A DNA stretch of 62,000 bases, from assembly GCA_014529385.2 (NCBI GenBank), contig CM043944.1, positions 67,393,895-67,455,894 of the forward strand. Direction: 5' to 3'. The notes beneath the pieces were generated by a model, which made no database searches, had not been told where the DNA came from, and worked only from the letters and a program-made list of their open reading frames with translations. Of this stretch, positions 22,635 through 38,569 are shown piece by piece. This DNA comes from Adiantum capillus-veneris. Its lineage: Eukaryota > Streptophyta > Polypodiopsida > Polypodiales > Pteridaceae. The first letter of the stretch is position 1, and each line of letters starts with the position of its first letter. A program made the position numbers and the translations under genes.

Positions 22635-23293
22635 GTTTGAGGAATTTGTGCTGTCATCCGTGGGTAACCAGCCTTGGTTGTCTTTGATGACTCCGTCATG
22701 TTTGAATTCTGTATCTTTGACATCTTCTGGGCCGTTGGCATTCCCATTATGACGTCGTCTGGCATATCTTTTGCTAAACTCACATAGATTTGAGCTATGA
22801 TGATCTGTGAACTTACTTCAATGGTGGTGGAGATGATTCCCCAGCATTCTGCTCGTTTGTCTCTTGATATGTCAATGAATTCAGCAGCATCTTCTAGTTG
22901 TGGTTGGCCACATCTTTTCCAAGTGCGAAAACACATGAAGTTCTTGTCTAGCTCTAAATCTAGCTTTACTTTGCTTGACAACTTTTCTTCGTGTTCACCA
23001 ACAATGTTGCACTTGATCGTCTCAGGATGTGTGTCTGAATTGACTTCTTTTGCTATAGCAGCATCCTTTGGTTGAACTTTATCTACAATTTCTTTGCTTT
23101 GACCACTTGATTCATTCAATGTTGACTGAAATGACTGTGATACTGCACTCTTTTGCAATTGTTGAGCATTGTCCTCCTGCATCTGAGTAACCTTTGACCT
23201 TAACATATCCATTGTACTTTCTGGTAGAATCTGTCTTTTCGAAGGAGATTTTGGTGGTGATCTTTGTATATCCTTCTGGACTTTAGCTTTCAT
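22568..23293 (-). pseudogene. element C degenerate protease-like domain lacking the DSG triad
   Basis: The frame has 241 residues. Residues 109-181 (22969-22751) line up with the element A protease: TWKRCGQPQL against IWEKWGHPSL, a strand-rich middle, then DDVIMGMPTAQKM against FDIILGRPFM. At the active-site position the sequence reads LDLELDKNF where element A has LDSGAGVAI, so the Ser/Thr-Gly of the triad is gone. The N-terminal 100 residues are a polar Gln/Ser/Lys-rich linker. The protease assignment is my alignment by eye and needs a profile search. Confidence 0.45.
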
Positions 23294-23463
23294 TGACTTT
23301 GACTTATCTGTTACTTATTCTCGCAGCTTGAGGCTTTGCATCATCTTCAAATAGTCTTTGACTTTAGTCGGGCCATCCATATGGGTTTGTACAAGGTCAT
23401 GACCTTGCTGATATTCGTTACCATGTACATCTTGATATGCATAGTGAGCTTGATCACATGTAA

Positions 23464-24124
23464 CTATTTGAACACTATGGGCTTTGTCGGCTTTTGACTC
23501 TGACTTATGGAGATCAATTGAAAATTTTGTCCATGATGATATTCATATAAGCATTTGTCTATAGACTTTGATGTAATCTGGGTCAATTGGAAACTTCCAA
23601 CAACCATATGACCTTTCAATGGTTTTTGCTTTGAACGGGTCTGTTGGTTAGAAGCTCTAGGGCTTCTAAGTGGTGTAGCATTTCTTGGTACATAAGCTGA
23701 GCTAGATGAATTTGCAGCTCCCCCCTTCCTAGGGTGATCACTATAGCCTGCTTCATTGTAAGAGTTCAAAACAGTTTGGCTCTGGTTTAGTCTCCTTTTG
23801 GGACTGTGAAGAGACATTTTGGGTAGCACTATTAATATTTGGAATCTTCAAACCTTCTTAGTTTCTTGTGTATCTTCGTGAAACATGAAAAACTATTCCC
23901 CAAGTCAAGCTGTAGATAGAATTATCTTTGCCCTGATATTGTCTATCCCATGGGTATCCTATGAGATGAGCTTCTGTGGTTTCAAGACCCAAGGCATCAT
24001 AGATGCTAGACTCTCGTCTATATCTACGACTGTTTTGGTCAAAATATATGCTCGTTTGATGACAACATTGAAGCTTGATTTCCGATGGAGGAGAGTTTGG
24101 CTCTGAACAGATTTTTGGATTCAC
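23464..24124 (-). pseudogene. element C Gag-like segment with Tyr/Gly modules
   Basis: The piece 24124-23858 contains SIYFDQNSRRYRRE (24049-24014) and RQYQGKDNSIYSLT (23944-23903), two copies of the aromatic module seen throughout this protein. The piece 23829-23464 continues in another frame with LYEYHHGQNFQLI. No known domain is recognised. Indels separate the pieces. Confidence 0.5.
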
Positions 24125-24253
24125 TCGGGTAATATCCTTCAGCTCTAGAGAGGATGGGCTATAATAGACTCTTTCCTTTGAAATGAACCATCCTTTCTAA
24201 TCTATCACTGGATGCACTTCTATTAGCTGGTATGTGGGCCGTTCAAACATTGG

Positions 24254-24772
24254 TTAATCCTTTTTGTACAGTTTCCTTTTTTGGTCTACATAGTGTGCAT
24301 ATGAATGATGCGTACCATACAAAGCTAAAATCATTCTGTTTGATGTGTCCCTTAGACTCATGAATGATTGCACACTTGTGGCCATGGATGCAGAATCATT
24401 TGCAAACCTAATAGTCTTTTCAACCTTTGGTGAAATCTCGACACCTTGACTAAATTCATGCAAGAACTTGTTGTTCAAAGAATCAATTTTAAGCTTTTCA
24501 GGTGCCTGTGCATCCTTATGCTGATTTTCAATTTGCAGTGTTTTGAATTGTTCTTCTAATGGTAATGCAAAATCATCTGATTGCATTAAAAGTGACGAGT
24601 TAAATGCACTTACATCGAAATTTGCATTTCCACTTTTCTCGGTACCTTGCTTGGCAGTTGATGTATCACTGTTGTCAGGATTTCTTGGACAATCTTCAGA
24701 AAAAGGTCCACCTTTTCGTCCACAATCTAAGCAATATGCCGTGAATGGTGGTATTTCATTTGGTTCAGTCAT
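24254..24772 (-). pseudogene. element C Gag-like segment with a C-x2-C zinc-finger relic
   Basis: The frame opens with EIPPFTAYCLDCGRKGGPF, then SEDCPRNPDN. The cysteines resemble the third knuckle of element A (CDGCGVNHILPDCPRNPDN), but the His is absent and the spacing is C-x2-C-x10-C. The last part has YVDQKRKLYKKD (24292-24257), another aromatic module. It parallels a scrap at 58.4 kb. Confidence 0.6.
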
Positions 24773-24799
24773 GTCAAGCTCTAGTTGAGAAGCTTCTAT

Positions 24800-25455
24800 T
24801 TATGTGCTTGCCAAATTGTCAGCTTGTTCTTTCAAAACACTGAAAATCAAGCTGTAGACTGCTCCATCTTGACCTTTGTACCGTCTTTGGCTTGGTTCTC
24901 CACTTAGAATGGCTTCTATTGGTTGATCTGTTGAATCTTCGAATTCTGGCTCTCGATTATAGATCTGACCATTGTAGTCCATGTACAATGACCCTGATTG
25001 CATATGCACTAAATGGATGCTTTGCAGACTAGTGCAGGTTTCTGGATAACCACTTGGGTTGATTTTTTGTACTTCTATCTGCACTTCATCTTTGAGCTTG
25101 CAATACCTGGCTCCATTGAAGTTAGTGAACAAGTTCTCTGAATCTGGCTTTACTCTGATCAATAAGATCTTGTCTCTTGTGCTGCTTTGCTGCTCATAAG
25201 ATACCTATGACCTTCTGTATCAGTGTACAAAAATTTATCCCCATTGTAGCCATATAGCTGCAAAATTTTCTCTGTTGCAGTTGTGCATGTGTTGCCACTG
25301 CTACTAGTTTGCTTGGTTGTACTTAAACTCTCAGCTCGATTTGAGTCCATGTCAGCTTGTTCTGTAGAAACTATCTCTTGATAGTTTTTGGTTTTGATTA
25401 GCAGAATTTCTGCTGCTCGTACTAGCCTAATCTGCAATCCACCGTTGTTTATCAA
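24800..25455 (-). pseudogene. element C N-terminal Gag-like region with Tyr/Gly repeats
   Basis: Two overlapping frames (25455-25159 and 25162-24800) are joined by a frameshift near 25162. The first has two back-to-back modules, LYGYNGDKF and LYTDTEGHRY (about 25257-25201). The second has LFTNFNGARY (25132-25103), LYMDYNGQIY (24988-24959) and RYKGQDGAVY (24883-24854). The consensus is Y-x-D-x-x-G-x-x-Y. Between them are Ser/Thr-rich spacers. This is probably the start of the element's protein. I do not recognise a named domain. Confidence 0.55.
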
Positions 25456-28665
<3,210 letters not shown>

Positions 28666-28689
28666 GGTGCTAAATGTTTCGTTGCAAAA
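28666..28689 (-). promoter_or_regulatory. element C primer binding site (tRNA-Asp type)
   Basis: On the minus strand, after the LTR end CCCCAACA and a short spacer TTTTGCAACGAAACATT, the sequence reads TAGCACCGTTGCCGGGGA (about 28670-28653). It is close to the plant tRNA-Asp site TGGCGCCGTTGCCGGGGA. The spacer of about 17 bases between LTR and site is longer than usual. Confidence 0.7.
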
Positions 28690-29611
28690 TGTTGGGGGTC
28701 CCATCTTTGCAATAGCTCCAATGACCAACAAAATTTTCAATCCGGAGGGATGAGCTACCCGGCCAGGGCATGGAAACACTCACACGCTTAGTGAGCTAAT
28801 CGTGGCAACACAAATGGTTAATTCTACGAGGTGAGCTTCTCGTCCTATGGAGGAGCTAGGCCGCAATGAAGGGTAATCTCCATATCCACTTCTCTTCACC
28901 TCTAATCAACCCAATCACACACACTACGATTGTAAGATGCACACAACACTAGTCCTATCATGCAACACACTAATCGCAAGCACACACACATAGATCTATC
29001 GAGCACCACATTCCAATCAAACCTACATGCACACACAAGCAAAAGAGGGCAATCACACAAGATTAGAGAGGGATTAACCACTAATTAGTTAAGATCTAGT
29101 TGATCTAAGTATCATAGGAAATCGAAAGAAGTAAGAGAGAGGCATAGTGAGAGAGAATGAATCATTGATTAGTGTTAATCAAGTCTCATGAGCACGGAGA
29201 AGCTCAAGGACTCTATAGCCACACACCTCAAGAGCTCTCAACAAAGAGTTCTCTCAACAAATGACTTGAGAACCCTAATTTCTTTTACATACTGCCTTAT
29301 ATAACTAAGCTAAAATATGCAATGTCCGGGTGTCCAAGGCCTTTAGGGCTCACCGCTTATTACTGAATCTGCAACTAGGTACAGTAAATGACCTATTCTT
29401 TACAACTTGGAACTCCCATTGATCCAGTAACACATTAACAATATTACAATGGCTTAAAATAAATGGGAATTTACAATACGTGACCATTTTGGAAAAACGT
29501 GAAAAATGTGTAACTCCAATGTTTATTGCTTCTTTGCATTCATCCTCGATGTGCATTCATACGTCTTCGGTCTTTAGCAGCTTCTGTTAACTGACGTTGA
29601 CTCAGTTAACA
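28690..29611 (-). repeat. element C 5' LTR (922 bp)
   Basis: It begins TGTTGGGGGTCCCAT and ends CTCAGTTAACA on the plus strand, followed at once by CACGT. It is a diverged copy of 18735-19648. The differences by eye suggest the insertion is not recent. Confidence 0.9.
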
Positions 29612-29616
29612 CACGT

Positions 29617-30184
29617 ACATAGTGTGAAATAAAAACATTTTTCTCACTCTTGAAACTTCTCAATGTATGCAAATAAAAGCAATCATGTACATATTGTGAT
29701 ATATGTTCAAGTGGCTAATGCGGTCGCTATCATGTGCATACCTATCCGGGGAGTCGTGACCGTGGATGTGGCGCATTTGCATAATTTTTCACTTTAGAAG
29801 ATGATTAATTTGGTTTGGAAATGTACATAGTCCAAGTGTTTCATGGCGACACACTCATCTCACCTATACAGAGTGATGCGTGCAAAAATTTCAAAAAATA
29901 GCAGCTAACAGACGTTGTTGCAGAATTGCATGAAAAGTGACCCAAAATGGTATATTGATGAGAAATGATGATTATTTATGATTTTTATGCTTATGCGAGT
30001 GATCCGACAAATTTAGTAAACTCCGTTTGGGTTTTTTCACATAAAAAATGACATTTTTTGGTAAAAAAAAGTAATTTTTGGTTTAAAAATAAGTTGAGAA
30101 TGACCTAATTTTGGTCTAAAGTGGCAAAATGGCCTAAAAATTGACACATCAGCTCCTATTTCCATGGGTAAGAGAGAGAGCGCT
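29617..30184 (+). other. element B 3' non-coding tail
   Basis: Sequence between the element C target duplication and the right LTR of element B. No coding. It ends in a purine-rich GGGTAAGAGAGAGAGCG (about 30165-30181) that may be the polypurine tract of element B. Confidence 0.5.
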
Positions 30185-30809
30185 ACTTTTTACAAGAAAA
30201 AACATACAGTTTTTCTCCACTGTGCAATAACTTCCATGGTTACCCAATCTATGGGTGTTGTAGTCCCGCCTGTTTGTAATCTTGTATATGAGCTTTGTGA
30301 GGGAGTGAATTAGGGTTTCCCTTTATCAAAATGTTGTGTGGGATTCACTTTAGAAGCTCTTAAATATCTACAAATTCATAAAATGATTGCCATGAAGGTG
30401 GAAGCTCAAGCAATCCTTTCAAACAACTGTTTGATGTTACGAGTATGTAATTGGGGGCGAGGCTACATGATACCATGAAAGAGGTTTCGGTTTTGATTGA
30501 GATTTGTGCTTGTATGAGAATTGAGGTTTCATGGTTGAAACTTTAGATTTTTTAAAATGGTCTTTTAAGTGAAATTGAATGTGATTCGGTGATCATCTCA
30601 TAATAATCTCAACTAGGAAAACAAGCAATTTTCAAGCACGATAGGAAAGAGGGTTTTTTCCACAAACGCTCTTAGATTTACAATCACCCTTACAAAGAGG
30701 GTTGGTGATTCTCAACAAATGCTTTTCACAAAGTGTTTGTGACTCTCATCACAAAATCTCACAGCGAGAGGTTTTGCACCTTCTCATCTAGACCGCACAC
30801 ATTCCGACA
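30185..30809 (+). repeat. element B right LTR
   Basis: Diverged copy of 12062-12693, ending GACCGCACACATTCCGACA. It starts around ACTTTTTACAAG after a purine tract. No target duplication matches the left side. Confidence 0.7.
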
Positions 30810-31645
30810 TCGTATTGAAAGTAGTAGATTGAAGAGAAGGGAGACGGGAGAAGCTTGGCAACACGTGCCTATCACAATTTTGCAAGGGGTTTTGGTCCTG
30901 TAAATGAAAGCTTCTACACAAGCATTGTTGTGTGCACAAAGATTCTAGTGAAAGATAAGCCCGGATTGCAGATATGAGATTAGGCATGTACATTCAGCTT
31001 GTATAGAGCTTGTGTAGCAAGCCATTATTGAATTTTTGCAAAGAAGAAACCAAAACAGGAAGTGTTTAGCTCATTTTTGCTACTTTCGAGTCTTGAAACA
31101 CTGTTTTTTGCATATCTCTATCATACAGAGTCGGATATATATGAATCAAGAAACTAGGTTGGAGGTTTGGCATGTTCCAAACACGCTGGTCTTATTTGAA
31201 ATTTCAAATTTGAGCGCTGAATTTTTTACAGTAGCTTGCAGCTACTTGCACATATCGAAGCTTGGCAATTTGATTCCTACATTGTAGAGCATTGTCCCAT
31301 TTGCATCTATGGCTTTGTAGGACACACTGTGTGTTATTTTAAAAGGAAACTCACCTTGATTTTGTTTATACAAGTGATGCTTTGGGATGTGACCTTTAGA
31401 TTGTTACACATTTGAATGCGTATTTGAATGCATTGTATGACTCTTTAGAGCATTCTAGAGAGTGGTTTTAGAACGATTTTGTCCAATTTATGCTATGTAT
31501 GAGTTTGCAAATACAACTTGAGCTAAATATAGCTCATAGGTATAGAGGTGTTTTGGATAGGTGGAGTTGTCCATAGAGCTACTCGTGAAGGAGTGAGCTC
31601 GGTTGCCATGCTTATGTTACAGGTATGCCATATGTGGATCCGTTA
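30810..31645. other. unassigned sequence
   Basis: No gene, repeat pair or element end recognised. Only short chance reading frames are present. Confidence 0.4.
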
Positions 31646-32095
31646 GGAGGAGAATAGGGTCTAGGAGGGCGTCTTTATTTGGCAGTTTAAGGAAGTCAAA
31701 CCTTTTGTATTAAGAAAGTAATAAAAGGACATCATTTAAATTCAAACAGGCAAAACAGATAGTTCATGTGAATTCAAACTCTCTCCCCAGAATGGTATTT
31801 AAATCTAGCGGGTAAAACCATATCATGTAGCATATATTTGGAAAGTGCTCGACGCATAGATTGTATGTACGATCTCCGCTCATATGTAGGATTTATGGAA
31901 GGTCAAAAATCATAAAGTTTTCCACCTCCTTTTGGGGAAAAAGGTGCATCCTTTGACTAGTCTTACACATCTCTGGGACATCTCTTACACACCCACCATT
32001 CTTGCACACATGGAGTACACCTATTTGTCAAAATGTTAATCACATCCATAACCTCATGCCAAATAAAGAGGCCCTCCCACACCCCATCCTCTTCC
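31646..32095. mobile_element. 450-bp TIR element with TA duplication (MITE-like)
   Basis: The left end GGAGGAGAATAGGGTCTAGG and the inverted right end match at 33 of 39 positions. Both arms end in TCTTTATTTGGCA. TA flanks both sides (31644-31645 and 32096-32097). No coding inside. Size, TIRs and the TA duplication suit a Tc1/mariner-type MITE, but the termini are not a family I recognise. Confidence 0.6.
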
Positions 32096-32097
32096 TA

Positions 32098-32651
32098 AAG
32101 TTCTGATTGAGATGGATGGGTCTCAAAAAGATTTATGTGCTTTTAAATTCTAGTCCACACATTTTGTCTTGCTTCTCTTCTTAACGGTTGGTGAGCATTT
32201 ATTCACTTTTCAGTTGGTGTATGACATCTGTGGATGAGAGACTAAGTCTCTGTTTTGCGCATTAACTAAATGGCTTCATTGATGCATTTTACACATTGGT
32301 TGTGTTGATGATTGTTTTTACAGGGGAGACTCTGCCAATTTCTCCCAAGATTTCTCTCGAGACTTGTGTGAGAGTCTAGAGTCTATGGTGATGACTTGTG
32401 AGAGATGGTGGTATTGTAGTTACCAATATAAGTGTTGTTTGCATTGTGCTCACACAAGGCACCTTAGACATCATTTTTTCAAATGCATGTAGAAGCAACA
32501 GATATCAATGAGTGATGCACATGAGGTTTTGATGCATGCTAGGGCAACAACTTCATATGTCAGTGACAGTGATGTCATGTTTGCCTTTAGCATTCCTCCT
32601 AATTACATGTCTTTGAGAGGTGACACTTTTCCTCATTGGTTACTAGATTGG
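32098..32651. other. unassigned sequence left of element D
   Basis: Only a short open stretch, with words such as FSIPPNYMSLRGDTF at about 32585-32630, runs up to the element D LTR. It may be a scrap of an older element. Nothing firm. Confidence 0.3.
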
Positions 32652-34321
<1,670 letters not shown>

Positions 34322-34340
34322 TTGGTATTAGAGCACAAGG
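34322..34340 (+). promoter_or_regulatory. element D primer binding site (initiator-Met type)
   Basis: TTGGTATTAGAGCACAAGG follows the LTR end. It matches the common plant site TGGTATCAGAGC except for one C-to-T change. Confidence 0.75.
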
Positions 34341-34738
34341 TTTCTCTTTTCTTGCTCAAGAAGGGAGGTCCTCAAGCTAGCTATAAATTGTTGGTATTAT
34401 TAATTGCATGTGAGTAAGTAGAATAGGGATTTTTCATCCTTGCAGTGCACTTACCTTTGTGCAGATAACGGGGCATCACCGTTGAGAGCTATGGTCTTAA
34501 TAGTGGAGTCCTATGGGGTTTGCCTACGGCTTAACCACTATTGAGCTATTAGAAGCTTGACAGGAGCCGGTGTTGTTTTGGTGTTGAACAACCTTCTCTT
34601 CTATTCCTTGCAATTAATGGTATTCGAGCCATGGGTACAATAGCTTGAATGCTTTTTCTAAAGGGGTAAAGAGGAGTACCAACTAGGGCTTGATGTGCCA
34701 AAGTACACCTAAAAAGTTTACACTTAAAAGTTGCTAGA

Positions 34739-36345
34739 ATGGCTGACAATAGTAAAGAGAGTGAAATTAATGTTGATAACTTTGATTTTGCTAATGAGAA
34801 GGCTACTAATGATGCCTCTATGCTTGTTAACTACCTTGTTTCTAGGCTTCAACAAGCCATGGGCAATCCATCCCTCCAAAGTAAAGTGAAACGGCACCTT
34901 TGTGCTCATGGGATTCTCGAAGGTCCCCACCATGACGAGAGAGTACCTAGGAAGCCTCCTTGTGAGACTGCCAAAAGAGGCCTCTCTCTGATTTGGGAAG
35001 AAGAAGAGGATCCATACGAAGGGCTCAAAAATTTGCTTCTTGATGATGCAGCTCCTTCTCAAAGGAAAACTCAAGAACCTCCACCAAAGGAAAGAGAAAT
35101 GAGTGAGTCTCCCGCCACTTCAGCGGAGATGGATTCACAAAGACGGTGGGCTAAACGCTCTCCATCACCTCCAAAACAGAGAAGAACATTGCACACTTCT
35201 CCACACCGTAATTCAAAGAGGGATGACAAAAAGCAAGAGAGGAAAAAGGAGAGAATGAGGACATCATCTTCTCCATCTTCTTCATCCTCTCCCTCTTATG
35301 AAATTGATGGTGAAGACAAAGAAGATAAAGGCAAGAAAGAGGCGAGAAAGAGGTCACCCTCTTCTCCATCTTCCTCAAATTCTTCATCTTCTAAAGAAAG
35401 TGATGGTGCAACATTTGAACCATCAAAAAGGAAGAGGCCATAGGAAATCCTATGCCACGTGGAAGACGTCATCCAAGCTCAAAAAGTTCAAAGAGGGAGG
35501 AAAGAGCATCTCTTTTCTTACCTATGATGGCACCTTTGGTGCTACGGACAAAGTCTTGGCCTTTATCCAACAATTTGATGCGACATTTGAAGATGAGAGC
35601 TTCATGGAGTCCTCTAAGCTATGACATGTAGCTATGCACTTTCAAAAGTCTGCCAGGCAATGGTGGTCTAGCATACGGGCCAACGGTGAAGCTCCACAAA
35701 CATGGAAAGCTTTAAGAGCTTCCATTATGAAGTAGTTTTTGGCCATGGATGCCAAAGAAAAAGCACTCACCGCATGGCGAAGCTTGAAGCTCTCTCCCTT
35801 CGAATCCATTCACAAATATGTAGACAAGTTTTGGGACTTAAAACTCAAAGCCACTGTCTTCAAAAAATTGGATTTTGGAGAGCAAAAGTAACAATTTTGT
35901 GCGGGCTTAACTGAAGAAATGACGGAGTATGTCAACTCCCAAAGGCCACACACCATATAGGCGGTTATACACCATACTATGGTGGCTTCTTGAATCAATT
36001 TTCAAACAAGGGCTAAAAGAAATTCTAAGCCCACGGAAAACAAGGGTTCCAATGAGCCTAAGGGGAAGGCCAACGTCTAAAAGTCTCCTAAGAGCAATTG
36101 CAACAAAGATAATGAGAAGGGAATTTACAAAGGAAACAACAAACTCTCTCTTGAAGAGCTTGAGCATTATTGCAAGGACAACTGCTGTTTCAAGTGCGCT
36201 GAGCAAGGGTATGTGTACCGCGCTTGTCCCCAAAATAACACCCACCATGAACCTCCTAGAGCTACCTTGGTTGAAATCCAAGAGGATTGAACTCATCACA
36301 AATGATCTCCTCTATGCCATGCTTGGGGAAAGGTAAGAGAACATG
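34739..36345 (+). pseudogene. element D Gag with a damaged zinc knuckle
   Basis: The first frame (34739-35443) opens MADNSKESEINVDNFDF and turns into a very Ser/Lys/Glu-rich region. The capsid-like part follows in other frames: ISFLTYDGTFGATDKVLAFI, SARQWWSSI, LKLSPFESIHKYVDKFWDLK and QFCAGLTEEMTEYVNS, interrupted by a stop at about 35622 and several indels. The knuckle CFKCAEQGYVYRAC (36186-36227) has C-x2-C-x4-Y-x4-C, so the zinc-binding His is a Tyr (36210-36212). RNA packaging by this copy should fail. Confidence 0.7.
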
Positions 36346-36789
36346 ATGCTTTTATTCTCTTTGACCATGGTTCTACTCACAATTTCATATCCACAGAGTT
36401 GGTCACCAAGCTAGGCACAAGCCTACGAGATGGGATATGTCCTACCCGTAGATGGTTCTTTCAAGGGGCAAGAAGCTTCAGTCACTCCCTTAATAGAGAA
36501 ATTGAGGCTCCATGTCCAAAGCTATGTGGACAAAGAGGACTTATTTATCTCTCCTCTCAAGCATGAGGATGTAATCCTAGGGGCACCATGGTTTGATCGC
36601 ATGGCTTTCAATGTTAAATTTCCTGAAAGGAGAATCTCCTTTAGGTTTAGGGAAAAAGATGTGTACATAGATGCTAAGAAAATGGGTAACAATATACCCA
36701 TTGTACATACACAAGCTTTCAACAAGTCAATAAAGAGCTCTATTTGTGTGTATATGATTTTTTTAAAAAGATTCTCAAAATGCACCTAA
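36346..36789 (+). pseudogene. element D aspartic protease with a D-H-G active site
   Basis: It starts with ILFDHGSTHNFISTELVTKLG, where the catalytic Asp is at 36363-36365 and His replaces the usual Ser/Thr. After a frameshift near 36425, the open piece 36430-36789 contains VLPVDGSFKGQEAS, the flap region, and HEDVILGAPWFDRMAFNVKF with the late ILG motif. Overall a complete but frameshifted retropepsin. Confidence 0.7.
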
Positions 36790-36849
36790 TGCTTTAACAA
36801 AAGAAATATAAACAATCACAAAGAATTAGAGTTACCCAATTTTCTCAAG

Positions 36850-37739
36850 GGGTTTCAAGATGTCTTTATTGACGACATTCCTTGTGAACTACCTCCTTAA
36901 CGAGGCAATGATGACCATGCAATTGAAATCCTTCTAGGAAGTTCACCGCCTAACAAACCTCCTCATAGAGTTTCTCAAGCTGAACAAGAGGAGATTATGC
37001 GGCAAGTGCATGAGTTAGTTGAGAAGGGCATGGTTAGGCCTAGCTCATCTCCATTTTTCTCACCTGTGCTATTAGTGCAAAAGAAAGACGGCACATATCG
37101 TATGTGTGTCGACTATAGAGCACTAAGTAGGATTACTATGAAAAATAGGTTTCCCGTTCCACGGGTAGAAGACATATTTGATAAGCTACAAGGATCGACC
37201 TAATTCAGTAGGATTGACCTAAAAAGTGGCTATCATCAAATAAGGATAGTAGATCAAGACATTGTAAAGACCGCATTTTGCACTACTTTTGGTCTTTACG
37301 AATATATTGTCATGCCTTTTGGCTTGACCAATGCACTAGGCACATTCAAACACTTGATGGAGAAGCTATTCAGGCCTCATTGAACCTTTACTGGAGTGTT
37401 CTTTGATGATATCATGATCTACTCTAATTCATTAGACAAACACAAGAAACACCTCCAGGTCATATTTCAAGTTCTAAGAGAGAATAAACTTTATGTTAAT
37501 CAAAAGAAAAGTGATTTTTTCTTGTAAGAGATTCAGTATTTAGGTCACATTATCCCTCAAGATGGCATCCAAATGGATCCATCAAAGCTAGAGGTAATAA
37601 AAGGATGGCCTAAACCAAGGAATCTACATGAACTAAGAAGTTTTATAGGTATGTGTGCATACTATAGACGCTTCATAGAAACGTTATCACTAATAGCAGG
37701 ACCATTACATGACCTAACAAAGAAAAACATTAAGTATAC
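36850..37739 (+). pseudogene. element D reverse transcriptase (5' part, to the element E insertion)
   Basis: One frame (starting positions 1 mod 3) holds almost the whole [70 protein letters not shown] and the catalytic FFDD (37399-37410), then YLGHIIPQDGIQMDPSK and LRSFIGMCAYYRRFI. Three in-frame stops lie at 37201, 37381 and 37525, and another near 36898. The frame is cut at TKKNIKYT by element E and resumes after 43281. Confidence 0.85.
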
Positions 37740-38496
37740 TGTTAAGTATGGAGCCTCTTTTACCCTTGTAATTTTCTGTGGTAAAAGCGCACATTTGTAA
37801 GGCCCCCATTATGAGGAGAAGCCATCGTGCGTGAAGGAAAATCACTCACCAGAAACCAAAATTTTCACGGACAAAAATCAGGGGCAACTTTAGAGGCCTC
37901 AAGGGCGGAGGCCCCTGAGATTTTCTTTTTCGCCAAAATATTATGGCTGGACGGCGGCCGGAAAGTGGTCGGAAAACAACTGGTTGGTTGGCCGGTGGTC
38001 GGAAGTCAATGGCCGGTGGCCTGTGGTCGGAAGTCAATGGCCGGTGGCCGAATTCAAAAGCGGACTTGTCTTCTGAAGGGCGGCCACACATGGGTGGATT
38101 GGAGGGTCCGATTTGGACTTATTCGCACAAGGGTGGCTACACATGGCTGTCTCTCATTAGAGAGGGCAGCCCTTTTGGCCTATAAAAGGAGGCCATTTCT
38201 ACACACATTTCATAGTGTGAAGTTGATGCAACAAGGTGAGTGTGAGGTGGTGAGAGTGAAGCAAGGCGGGAGTTCCATTAAGGGTATAATCCCTTTGTAA
38301 ACTACTTCTTGTTTTGAAGTACTAAAGCCATTGAGTGGCTGCTTTCCCGTGGACGTAGCCCACATTGGGTGAACCACGTATATCGTGTGTACTCTCTCTC
38401 TCTCTCTCTACTCTATAATCTCGTGTATGTAAATCGGTCTCTCTCCATTAAGTAATCTACTCAATTATCTATTTAGCTACGTCTTATTTCCTAACA
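37740..38496 (+). repeat. element E 5' LTR (757 bp)
   Basis: TG...CA ends. It has a clear TATA box (TATAAAAGG at 38181) in GGCCTATAAAAGGAGGCC and a GC-rich minisatellite built on GGTCGGAAGTCAATGGCCGG at 37960-38050. A CT run lies at about 38390-38408. Compared with the 3' LTR it lacks one minisatellite unit and an 18-bp stretch. Confidence 0.9.
38181..38189 (+). promoter_or_regulatory. TATA box of the element E LTR
   Basis: TATAAAAGG flanked by GGCC on both sides; conserved at 42958-42966 in the other LTR. Transcription of the element would start about 30 bp downstream. Confidence 0.65.
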
Positions 38497-38511
38497 ACTC
38501 GTATCAGAGCA
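38497..38511 (+). promoter_or_regulatory. element E primer binding site (initiator-Met type)
   Basis: CTCGTATCAGAGC lies just inside the LTR. It differs from the standard TGGTATCAGAGC by one base (C for G) and a shift. Confidence 0.75.
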
Positions 38512-38569
38512 AGGTTTGCTCGTAGCTAAATTATCTCAAGCAAAGGATTCCTTGAATTGAGTGGGAGTT

